This document shows, piece by piece, positions 16,615 to 24,787 of a stretch of 36,453 nucleotides of DNA (position 1 is its first letter; the number at the start of each line of letters is the position of its first letter). The notes under the pieces are model-generated. The model was given only the letters and a program-made list of their open reading frames with translations, ran no database searches and was not told the DNA's origin. Origin of the DNA: a virus; IMG/VR virus record IMGVR_UViG_3300004457_000340, positions 1 to 36,453 of that record; one strand, written 5' to 3'. A program made the position numbers and the translations under genes.

Positions 16615-17175
16615 ATGAGTGATATTAACAACCCCGACTACTTAGACGACCAAGATCCAGAAAAGAACTATAATTTTTATAGACAGGATCACGGTGGAAT
16701 GGTCACGAATGATAATGGTATTGCTGACCGACTATTGAAAAACAATGATTTGTACAATAGTATGAAAGGCGATTGGAAACGAACTGCAATGAACAAAGGT
16801 AACAACATTAAGGTTACCACAGGACGTCAAGACGGTAAGTTTTACATTACACGTGAACAAACAAACACAGAAGCTATTAAGCAACATGTGAAAGAATATA
16901 GAGCATTTGCTGAAGCAGGATTACCCGATCCTCTAGCACCGTTAATGCCCGATGGTAAATTAGGATACAAATGGATGGAACTTCCAACAGTTATCTCAAT
17001 TCGTATTTCGGATCAATATTTCGGTGGCATGCCTTGGAATGCTATAAAAACAGATAGAACATTAAAAGCCCAGTTCTATCGTGTGGTACAACAAGAGTAC
17101 CCAGAATATGTCTGTTACCCAGGTGGTAAATTACCTATCCCAGTAGCAGTATCATATCCAACAAGAACAGGCTAA
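16615..17175 (+). CDS. hypothetical neck/tail-region protein
   Basis: A 186-residue protein, Asp/Asn-rich at the N-terminus (NNPDYLDDQDPEKNYNFY). The middle is basic and helical, and the C-terminal ~70 residues are compact (WMELPTVISIRISDQYFGG, then FYRVVQQEYPEYV). It lies between capsid and adaptor, where head-completion or capsid accessory genes occur. No Shine-Dalgarno. I do not recognise a family. Confidence 0.55.
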   Translation: MSDINNPDYLDDQDPEKNYNFYRQDHGGMVTNDNGIADRLLKNNDLYNSMKGDWKRTAMNKGNNIKVTTGRQDGKFYITREQTNTEAIKQHVKEYRAFAEAGLPDPLAPLMPDGKLGYKWMELPTVISIRISDQYFGGMPWNAIKTDRTLKAQFYRVVQQEYPEYVCYPGGKLPIPVAVSYPTRTG

Positions 17176-17188
17176 CAAAGGAAAACAG

Positions 17189-18358
17189 ATGTTTACAATC
17201 CCCTCAGCAGACGACCTAGTAACATTCGTCAAAGACTTCACAGGATCAACTAATGATACAGAAATTAAACAATGTATATTCATGGCTGAAATGTCTATGC
17301 GTAACATTGAGCTACCAGCCTTACGTTGTGATCCTTATGCCCCAGAGAATATCGGCGTGGCTGATAGTAATGGTCGGATTCCAATCCCTGGTGACATGAA
17401 CAAACCTATTCTGTTCTTTAAACAAGGACAGCAATATGTAACTCAAGCGACAGCAACAGGTAATAGCGGTGAAACAACTATTGAATTAACTTCGACACCA
17501 AATCAACAAATCACAGTTGGTGCATATGTCACTGGTAACAATATTGGTTTAGGTGCTACAGTTACAATTATTAACAATACCACTGTTACATTGAGCGTAG
17601 CTAATACTGGAACAGTTAACGGTACAATTCAGTTCACAACATTATCTAATCAATCAAGTCAAACAGGTCCTTGGATCGTTTATGACCGTATTGGTGATAG
17701 AGATATCATTACTCAAGGTATGATTGCTCAGTTGTATTTGCAACCAGTTAACGTACCAGCAGTTATTCGTGGTAAGTTCAGTGAAGTTGGTCAGATGTAT
17801 GAATTCTTACCATATGTTGCTGAAGGTGACTTGATTAACATGTATTACTACAAAGCATGGCCATTGTTGTTTAGTCCAGCAGACGACCAAATTGTACAAG
17901 CAAGTTCGTTAGTTACTGGGTCAGGTACAAGTGCATCATTGTCAATGACAGATTCAAGTGTTGTGGCTGTAGGTGATGTCTTAACTTGTATCCCAACAAG
18001 TGGTTCATTTGGCCCGTCAGGTTTAGTAACAGTAGCATCAATTGATGATAGCACACACATAACAGTTAGTGGTACGGGTATCACTAGTGGCGGAATTAAT
18101 GATGTTGCTATTACTAATATTACAGTTCAATCAAACGCAGTATTGTCAACATGGCCAGAAGGTTATGTTTATGCTACATTGCGTGAATATTATATCAAAC
18201 GTCACAATGACCAAGACGCATCAGTATATCAAACTAAATTTGATAGTGCTTGGAATGTCATTGAAGACCAAAACAACTTAGGTAAATGGAGCGGTGGACA
18301 CACTAGAATGAGTTCTATTTGGCAACCACGTCAATATCGTCAGTATAACATTAAGTAA
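17189..18358 (+). CDS. head-tail adaptor (SU10-adaptor-like) with two inserted beta domains
   Basis: A 389-residue protein. Residues 1-80 (SADDLVTFVKDF, IFMAEMSMRNIELPALR, RIPIPGDMNKPILFF) match podoviral gp4/SU10-type adaptors, which form the dodecameric ring under the portal. The family's second half is also present: GDLINMYYYKAWPLL and WPEGYVYATLREYYIKRHND. The adaptor is split by two Thr/Val/Gly-rich beta modules at ~87-151 and ~236-314. Typical family members are ~200-250 residues, so the insertions explain the extra length. The ribosome binding site is AAAGGAAA. The inserts probably decorate the neck. Confidence 0.72.
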   Translation: MFTIPSADDLVTFVKDFTGSTNDTEIKQCIFMAEMSMRNIELPALRCDPYAPENIGVADSNGRIPIPGDMNKPILFFKQGQQYVTQATATGNSGETTIELTSTPNQQITVGAYVTGNNIGLGATVTIINNTTVTLSVANTGTVNGTIQFTTLSNQSSQTGPWIVYDRIGDRDIITQGMIAQLYLQPVNVPAVIRGKFSEVGQMYEFLPYVAEGDLINMYYYKAWPLLFSPADDQIVQASSLVTGSGTSASLSMTDSSVVAVGDVLTCIPTSGSFGPSGLVTVASIDDSTHITVSGTGITSGGINDVAITNITVQSNAVLSTWPEGYVYATLREYYIKRHNDQDASVYQTKFDSAWNVIEDQNNLGKWSGGHTRMSSIWQPRQYRQYNIK

Positions 18359-18366
18359 GGAGTTAC

Positions 18367-20262
18367 ATGAGTAATTCAAGTTTATACGGATCAACTGGTA
18401 ATGTTACAGTATCCGCTAATAATCTAACAACATTATACAATGCTACAACAGGTAATGTTGTAACACAGAATGTGCCTGACCGTGATTTTACTACACTTTA
18501 TACAAAGCAAGCTGATATCCAACCCACACGTAGTTATGGCAATAGCAACGTAGAAGCATTCTTAAACGCCGGAACAGACGGAGGTAACACAGTCCAGAAC
18601 ATCATAATGACTGGTAACTTAACCGTCGGTGGCGTTAGTGATTTGGGCCCAATTGGTAATGTTGTTATTACTGGTGGCGATTTAAACTATATCATTAGTA
18701 CAGACGGTACTGGTAACTTACAATGGGTTCCTCAACAGGGAGCTGATGGTAACAGTACACCTTACATTCATTTTGCTGTTTCTGCAACAGCTAACAATCA
18801 ACAGTTTACTAGTGATGACTTAGAAAACTATGCAGCTAATACTGAGTTTAATTTGTTTAAAAACGGTGTTAACATTGAACCAACATATTACACTAAAACA
18901 AGTGCTAATACAGTTCAAGTTAATATCTTATTGAACACCGGTGACACAATTGATATCTTAGCTAGCGGCGGTGGCGGCGGCGGTATGGTGGGTGGTTCTA
19001 CGGGTCAAGTTCAATATAATGGTGGCAATATCTTTAGTGGTAACAGTAGTTTCACGTTTGACCAAATCAATAGCTTATTGACTGTTGGCAACATTGAAAC
19101 ATCTAGTTTAGCTGTTACTGGTGAAACTGACTTGGGTAGTGTTGCTAATGTCACAATCACTGGTGGTACAAACACATATGTATTATCTACTGATGGTGCA
19201 GGTAACTTGTCGTGGGCGGCACCTAGCGGCGGCGCAGCTACTGGGGTAAATGCAACAATCGCAAACGTACACATTACCGGTGGCTCAAATGGTCAATCTA
19301 TCATTACTGATGGAACAGGTAACCTATCATTTGCTACAGTTGTAACTAGCCCTGCAGGATCAAATACACAACTACAATATAACAATGCAGGTAGCTTTGG
19401 TGGAAGCGCAAACTTAACTTTTGACAATATATCTAATACGTTATCGGTAACAAACATCGTTGCCAACGGTAGTCAATTAACACAATTGACAGGTGCTAAC
19501 GTGACTGGTACAGTACCTCTTGCAACATTAGCAGATAGTGTGTCAAATAGTTCACAACCAAACATTACAAGTACAGGTACATTAATTGGTTTATCTAGTG
19601 GTGGCACTGTCAACTTTACGACAGCAAGCAATGTAAGTTTGGGCTCAGATTCAAATGTTCATATTACAGGTGGCACTACAGGTCAACTGTTAAGCACTGA
19701 TGGCGCAGGTAATCTAAGTTGGATTAACATTAGCGGTGGCTCTATTATTCAAAATGGAACTAGTAACGTTAGTATCCCAGTAAGCGATGGTAACATTTAC
19801 ATCAGCGTTAATGGATTGGCAAACTTAATGTCGGTAAGTAGCACAGGTGTTACTATTGCTACTACCACTACTATTCAACAAGGTATCGAAAAAGTTACCG
19901 CTAATGCAACAGGTAGTACCGGTACTGTTAACTTCGATTTGTTGACTCAAGCTATACTAAACAAAACAGCTAACTCGGCATCTAGCTTTAATATTAATGC
20001 TAGAGGTAATAGCACAACTACATTAGATACAGTAATGTCAACTAGCCAATCAATGACTATGACATATATCAACAAGAAAAATACAGGTTCTCCTGGTGTC
20101 ATGTCTTCGTTTCAAATTGACGGTACAACTCAAACAGTGTATTGGGCTAGCGGTGTTAACCCTACAACTAATAGTAGTACATACGACTTGTACACATTTA
20201 ACATTTTGAAAACAGCAGCCAATACTTATACAGTGTTTGGTAACTTTGGGAGCTATAATTAA
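18367..20262 (+). CDS. tail fibre protein with repeated beta modules
   Basis: A 631-residue Asn/Thr/Gly/Ser-rich protein with an AAGGAG site. The N-terminal ~80 residues (LYGSTGNVTVSANNLTTLYN) likely attach to the virion. There follow repeats of the type 'N-V-x-I-T-G-G-x-x-x-x-x-L-S-T-D-G-x-G-N-L-S-W', near residues 95, 260, 300 and 440, divided by Gly-rich linkers such as a six-Gly run near 201. The same repeat occurs in the 21598 protein. The C-terminal ~150 residues (from ~480) are a separate domain probably forming the receptor-facing part. No endosialidase or lyase active site is recognisable. Confidence 0.7.
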   Translation: MSNSSLYGSTGNVTVSANNLTTLYNATTGNVVTQNVPDRDFTTLYTKQADIQPTRSYGNSNVEAFLNAGTDGGNTVQNIIMTGNLTVGGVSDLGPIGNVVITGGDLNYIISTDGTGNLQWVPQQGADGNSTPYIHFAVSATANNQQFTSDDLENYAANTEFNLFKNGVNIEPTYYTKTSANTVQVNILLNTGDTIDILASGGGGGGMVGGSTGQVQYNGGNIFSGNSSFTFDQINSLLTVGNIETSSLAVTGETDLGSVANVTITGGTNTYVLSTDGAGNLSWAAPSGGAATGVNATIANVHITGGSNGQSIITDGTGNLSFATVVTSPAGSNTQLQYNNAGSFGGSANLTFDNISNTLSVTNIVANGSQLTQLTGANVTGTVPLATLADSVSNSSQPNITSTGTLIGLSSGGTVNFTTASNVSLGSDSNVHITGGTTGQLLSTDGAGNLSWINISGGSIIQNGTSNVSIPVSDGNIYISVNGLANLMSVSSTGVTIATTTTIQQGIEKVTANATGSTGTVNFDLLTQAILNKTANSASSFNINARGNSTTTLDTVMSTSQSMTMTYINKKNTGSPGVMSSFQIDGTTQTVYWASGVNPTTNSSTYDLYTFNILKTAANTYTVFGNFGSYN

Positions 20263-21596
20263 TGCCATTTATGAGTACTTTGGGTGCTTTTAATCCTATG
20301 GATAAAGGTGGTCAACAAGCAGTATTAAGTAGCAATTACGTAAGATACGTAACTACTGGATCACCACAATATTATGTCACTAACGTAGGTGGAGGATCCA
20401 GTGCATCTGCTGAAGACAAAACGGTTGATACTGATAGTGTTGGCAACATGTATGTTGTATTGACTACAACACCAGGTACTCCCTCACGAACTTTCATCAT
20501 AGAAAAGTATCTAGCTAATAGACATTTGGGTGCTTGCAAATCTATTACATTGCCTTCAGCCGGAGACATAATCCAAAGTATAAACATACTAGTAGATAAA
20601 GTTACTAATATTCCATACATAGCTATTTGTTCACTTTCTTCTGGCGTAAATGTCAGAACAACATTGATAGCACTTGACAATAACTTAAATGTTACTTGGA
20701 GTAAAACATACAGTCGTGCAAACTCCGGCGGTACTAAAGTTTATATGGCAAAAGCTGCAGGTGGGTCTTACATTTATGTAACTCAGGGTGTAGGAGCTAT
20801 TTTTATCTTTACCGATAGCGGAGTATTATTGAACACATATGATGGAGTAGATATTGAACTTCCATTGATACCATTCAGTTTAGGTACGGGTGGTGCATTT
20901 TTTGTTAGAGGTACTCTTTTGGGCAGTGGTAGAAGTTATGTTACTCTTAGTAGTGGACTAACATCTATATTGTCAGCTAAAAAAGGTACAACTGCAACAG
21001 CAAATACTATTGTTAATGCTAGTACATTCAATTCAACTGATGGATATATTTACGCAGTATATTTTAATTCAGGAACTGGTAAAAGCGGGGTTTATAAGAA
21101 CAACTTTAACAACAGCGCAACCAGTGTCTATCAATATACATTCAGCGAACCAAATCCATTACAGTTTACCGGTATCACTACTGATGGTACATATTTGTAT
21201 GTTACTGCAATTGATTATAATACTGCTGACAACAACAACTATATGTTAAAGTTTGATACAAGTATGAACTATGTTGATGGATACAAATTATCTAGTACTA
21301 CTGTAACTATTGGTGGTCCTGCGTATATCCCTACATATTATGACAATGAAACATATGCTTGTAGTGAAGGACAAATCTGGGCACTTCCTAGCGACATGAG
21401 CACGCCGGGCACAGGAACTTATGTAATTAATGGTGCTACTTGGGTTAAAAGTTCAATCACATCACCTACACGTAGTGCGGGTAGTTTGGGATTCACCCCA
21501 ACTAGCCCTGCGATAACTACTATAACACCAACATTAGTTTCACAAACACTAACATCTGTTTCAGTGACAGACAAACTTATTTTCGTAGGAATATAA
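20262..21596 (+). CDS. beta-propeller-like tail tip protein
   Basis: A 444-residue protein, coupled by TAATG to the fibre gene. After an ~35-residue N-terminus, it has repeated blade-like units: 'D-S-x-G-N-M-Y-V', 'G-G-S-Y-I-Y-V', 'D-G-Y-I-Y-A-V-Y' and 'D-G-T-Y-L-Y-V-T', spaced ~40-60 residues, the pattern of a six- or seven-bladed propeller. Such propellers in phage tails are receptor-binding or structural. The C-terminal ~60 residues are Thr/Ser-rich strands. Function inferred. Confidence 0.55.
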   Translation: MPFMSTLGAFNPMDKGGQQAVLSSNYVRYVTTGSPQYYVTNVGGGSSASAEDKTVDTDSVGNMYVVLTTTPGTPSRTFIIEKYLANRHLGACKSITLPSAGDIIQSINILVDKVTNIPYIAICSLSSGVNVRTTLIALDNNLNVTWSKTYSRANSGGTKVYMAKAAGGSYIYVTQGVGAIFIFTDSGVLLNTYDGVDIELPLIPFSLGTGGAFFVRGTLLGSGRSYVTLSSGLTSILSAKKGTTATANTIVNASTFNSTDGYIYAVYFNSGTGKSGVYKNNFNNSATSVYQYTFSEPNPLQFTGITTDGTYLYVTAIDYNTADNNNYMLKFDTSMNYVDGYKLSSTTVTIGGPAYIPTYYDNETYACSEGQIWALPSDMSTPGTGTYVINGATWVKSSITSPTRSAGSLGFTPTSPAITTITPTLVSQTLTSVSVTDKLIFVGI

Positions 21597-21597
21597 A

Positions 21598-24459
21598 ATG
21601 ACAACAAGAGGCGAAATCAACAGTAACTTTTACCAAATCGTAAACGTAGATGGTAATGGTGCTCCAACATCAGTTAAGCCTGAATACTTACCAAACGTAG
21701 GTAATGCAAACTATGCGGCTAATGCAGGACATGCTAACGTTGCTGATTCAGCAAATAGCGTAGCAGGAGCAAACGTATCCGGAGCAGTTGCATTTGCAAC
21801 TACAGCAAACAGTGTAGCGGGTGCTAACGTATCAGGTCAAGTATCGTATGCAGCAACAGCAAACTCAGTTGCTGGAGCCAATGTATCAGGACAAGTAGGG
21901 TATGCTGCTGTAGCTAACTCAGTAGCAGGTAGTAACGTATCGGGACAAGTAGGGTATGCTGCTGTAGCTAACTCAGTAGCAGTTGCCAATGTGTCAGGTA
22001 TTGGTAACATTGCAACTGTTAACTTAGATGGTTCTACTACGCACGTTCTTTATGGTAATGGCGCTTGGGCAGATGTTTCTGCCGCTAATGCCGCAAATGC
22101 CAATTACGCAAACTTTGCTGGTACTGCATATTCAGTTAGTGCAGCCAACGTTAGTGGATTAGGCAACATTGCAACTGTTAACTTAGATGGTAACGTATCA
22201 AACGTATTATCTGGTATTGGTACATGGGTATCAATGGGCACAGCAGTTAATGCAAACTATGCAAACTATGCAGGTAATGCATTTAGTGTTAGCGGTGCTA
22301 ACGTGTCAGGTACTGTTGCATTCGCAAACGTAGCTAATACTGTAAGTGATAATGCACAACCAAACATTACTAGTGTAGGTAACTTAGTAGACTTAACTGT
22401 ATCCGGCAACGTAGCAGCAGAAGAAGTATTGTTTGTTGGTGCAGGGGCTAATAGTGCTTCATTCATTAACCCAACACTTATCGCCAAGAATACAGGTGCG
22501 ACTTATATTCAAGCAGCGATTATCAACGACAGCGCAAATGGTAGTTCAGATTGGGTAGCTTATGGAGACAATAGTACAGACGTTAATGCTTGGGCAGACA
22601 TGGGTTTCACTAGTAGTAACTTCAGTGATCCATTGTATACAATTACAGGTTCTAATGATGGTTACTTCTTTGTCCAAGGTGACGGATCAAGTATTCATGG
22701 TGCTAATTTGGTTATTGCGACAGGCGCACAAGGTACTACCAAAGATATTGTCTTTGCTACAGGTGGCTTTTTAGCAAATAATGAAAAGATGCGTTTTATT
22801 AACGCAACTAATCAATTCTACATTCAACCAACAACAGCAGCTTCAAGTTCTACAACTGGCGCATTACGTGTTGAAGGTGGTGTTGGTGTTGGTGGAAACA
22901 TTTACACTGGTGGCAACTTATATGTTAATGGTGCCAGTGATTTAGGTATTGTTAGTAATGTTCATATTACTGGTGGTACAACTGGTCAATATTTAACTAC
23001 TGATGGTTCAGGTGGATTATCATGGACAACTGGTTCTAGCGGTGGTACTCCCGGTGGTTCAAACACACAAGTTCAGTTCAATGATGCAGGCTCATTTGGT
23101 GGCGTTGCAAACTTGACATTTGACAAAACCACAAACACATTAAGTGCTACAAACATCACTGGTAATGGTGCGGGCTTAACTAGCTTAACCGGAGCAAACG
23201 TTACTGGTCAAGTACCATATGCAGCAGTTGCAAATAGTGTAGCAGGTAGTAATGTCTCCGGTGCTGTTGGGTTAGCTACATATGCAACTACAGCCAATGC
23301 AGTAGCCGGAGCCAACGTAAGCGGTCAAGTATCATTCGCTGCCACAGCTAATGCAGTTGCAGTTGCAAACGTGTCTGGAATAGGCAATATTGCTACAGTT
23401 AACTTAACCGGTTCATCTAGTAACGTACTATATGGTAACGGTGTATTTGCTGCTGTAGCAAACGCAAATAGCGCAACACAAATAAATTACACCAATAGTT
23501 ATTCTGCAGGTACTTACTTTATCCCATTCGTTAGTGGTAACACTACTGGATATAAGCCAGCAGTGTTTAACCCAGCCACAGGTGCTGGTTTAGGCTTAAA
23601 CTATGTTTCAGCAAACGGAACAGTAAAAGCTACAGAATTTAATGGTGATTTAGTTTTTAGTTCTGGATCTACTACTAAAGTTACTTTTAATGGTTCAAGT
23701 GAAATTGATATTGATATTAGTGGTACAACTAGATTGGCGGCTACCAACTCAGGTATTGATGTTACCGGTCAATCTACAGCTAGTACTTCAATGACTGCAC
23801 CACGCTTTATTAGTAACGTAGCGACAGGTACTGCACCATTCACAGTTACTTCAACTACACAAGTTGCCAACTTAAACGTTGCTACGGCAGGTACTGCAGG
23901 ATCAGCAACAACTGCAGGTACAGTTACAACTAATGCACAACCAAACATTACAAGTGTAGGTACTCTTTCTGGGTTATCAGTTACAGCTACTATTACCGGC
24001 AACATTAGTGGCTCTGCTGGTTCTGCTAACAGCGTAGCAGGTGCTAACGTAAGTGGACAAGTTGGTTTCGCAGCAGTTGCTAACTCAGTTGCAGTAGCTA
24101 ACGTTGCAGGTATCGGTAACATTGCTACTATTAACTTAACAGGTAGTTCAAGTAATGTATTATACGGTAATGGTGTATTTGCGGGTGTAACTGCAACTAG
24201 TGCTAACTATGCAAACTTTGCAGGTGACGTAGTAAATGCAAGCCAAGCTAACATCACTAGCTTAGGTACATTGACAGGATTAACTGTTTCAGGCGTTACA
24301 AACTTAGGTTCTGTAGCTAACATAAATATTAGTGGCGGTAGTGCTAACTATGTTCTTCAGACAAACGGTTCTGGAAACTTGAGTTGGGTCGCTCAAACAG
24401 GTGGAGGTGGTAGTACAACTACTGACTTTACACCATCATTCTTATTAGGCGGTATGTAA
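21598..24459 (+). CDS. long repetitive tail fibre protein
   Basis: A 953-residue protein made largely of an 18-residue repeat with consensus near ANSVAGANVSGQVGYAAV, in groups roughly at residues 50-130, 530-610 and 780-850, and variants such as IGNIATVNLDGS. It also carries the ITGGTTGQYLTTDGSGGLSW-type module shared with the 18367 protein. Between repeats are a globular segment (~290-430) and one near 690-800. It ends in a Gly-rich linker plus FTPSFLLGGM. The repeat probably forms a slender trimeric beta shaft. Two adjacent repeat units share 40 identical bases (see 21889). A short gene follows at once. Confidence 0.7.
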   Translation: MTTRGEINSNFYQIVNVDGNGAPTSVKPEYLPNVGNANYAANAGHANVADSANSVAGANVSGAVAFATTANSVAGANVSGQVSYAATANSVAGANVSGQVGYAAVANSVAGSNVSGQVGYAAVANSVAVANVSGIGNIATVNLDGSTTHVLYGNGAWADVSAANAANANYANFAGTAYSVSAANVSGLGNIATVNLDGNVSNVLSGIGTWVSMGTAVNANYANYAGNAFSVSGANVSGTVAFANVANTVSDNAQPNITSVGNLVDLTVSGNVAAEEVLFVGAGANSASFINPTLIAKNTGATYIQAAIINDSANGSSDWVAYGDNSTDVNAWADMGFTSSNFSDPLYTITGSNDGYFFVQGDGSSIHGANLVIATGAQGTTKDIVFATGGFLANNEKMRFINATNQFYIQPTTAASSSTTGALRVEGGVGVGGNIYTGGNLYVNGASDLGIVSNVHITGGTTGQYLTTDGSGGLSWTTGSSGGTPGGSNTQVQFNDAGSFGGVANLTFDKTTNTLSATNITGNGAGLTSLTGANVTGQVPYAAVANSVAGSNVSGAVGLATYATTANAVAGANVSGQVSFAATANAVAVANVSGIGNIATVNLTGSSSNVLYGNGVFAAVANANSATQINYTNSYSAGTYFIPFVSGNTTGYKPAVFNPATGAGLGLNYVSANGTVKATEFNGDLVFSSGSTTKVTFNGSSEIDIDISGTTRLAATNSGIDVTGQSTASTSMTAPRFISNVATGTAPFTVTSTTQVANLNVATAGTAGSATTAGTVTTNAQPNITSVGTLSGLSVTATITGNISGSAGSANSVAGANVSGQVGFAAVANSVAVANVAGIGNIATINLTGSSSNVLYGNGVFAGVTATSANYANFAGDVVNASQANITSLGTLTGLTVSGVTNLGSVANINISGGSANYVLQTNGSGNLSWVAQTGGGGSTTTDFTPSFLLGGM
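21889..21982 (+). repeat. tandem 54-base repeat in fibre gene (40 bases identical)
   Basis: Bases 21889-21928 and 21943-21982 are identical over 40 bases, with a period of 54 bases (18 codons). Other copies of the protein repeat differ at synonymous sites, so this pair looks recently duplicated or converted. Confidence 0.9.
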
Positions 24460-24460
24460 A

Positions 24461-24787
24461 ATGGCAACAAGCTATAAAGTATTAGGACAAGTAATTCCTT
24501 CAGCTACAACAAACACAACGTTGTATACTTGCGGAACTGCAAACGGAGCAGTGGGTAGTACACTTGCTATCTGTAATCAAGGTGTAAGCACATTAGTTCG
24601 TGTAGCAGTTAGACCTGCAGGTGCATCATTAACAGGTAGTCAATATATTCTATATGATGTACCAACAAGTGCAAACGACAGTTTATTCTTGACTATTGGT
24701 GTAGCATTAGCAAACACTGACGTTGTAACTGTATATTCAGGTACAGCAAACGTTTCATTTAGTTTGTTTGGTTCGGAGATGTCATAA
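24461..24787 (+). CDS. small beta-rich fibre-associated protein
   Basis: A 108-residue all-beta protein (YKVLGQVIPSATTNTTLYTC, LAICNQGVSTLVRVAVRP, VVTVYSGTANVSFSLFGSEM). This type, with an N-terminal 'Y-K-V-L-G-Q' and a 'T-x-L-Y' strand, is common beside tail fibre genes in marine and freshwater phages and may be a fibre-tip cap or connector. It starts one base after the fibre stop and overlaps the next gene as TAATG. Confidence 0.6.
   Translation: MATSYKVLGQVIPSATTNTTLYTCGTANGAVGSTLAICNQGVSTLVRVAVRPAGASLTGSQYILYDVPTSANDSLFLTIGVALANTDVVTVYSGTANVSFSLFGSEMS

Noticed and set aside
23769-24122. 117-residue minus-strand ORF and similar long ones at 36125-36406 and 19011-19274
   Set aside because: They are antisense to low-complexity Val/Ala/Thr-rich genes; composition and lack of start signals indicate shadows.
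21700-24200. CRISPR-like or tandem repeat array
   Set aside because: The repeats are protein-coding (18 codons, diverging synonymously) and lack unique spacers; they are a fibre shaft repeat.
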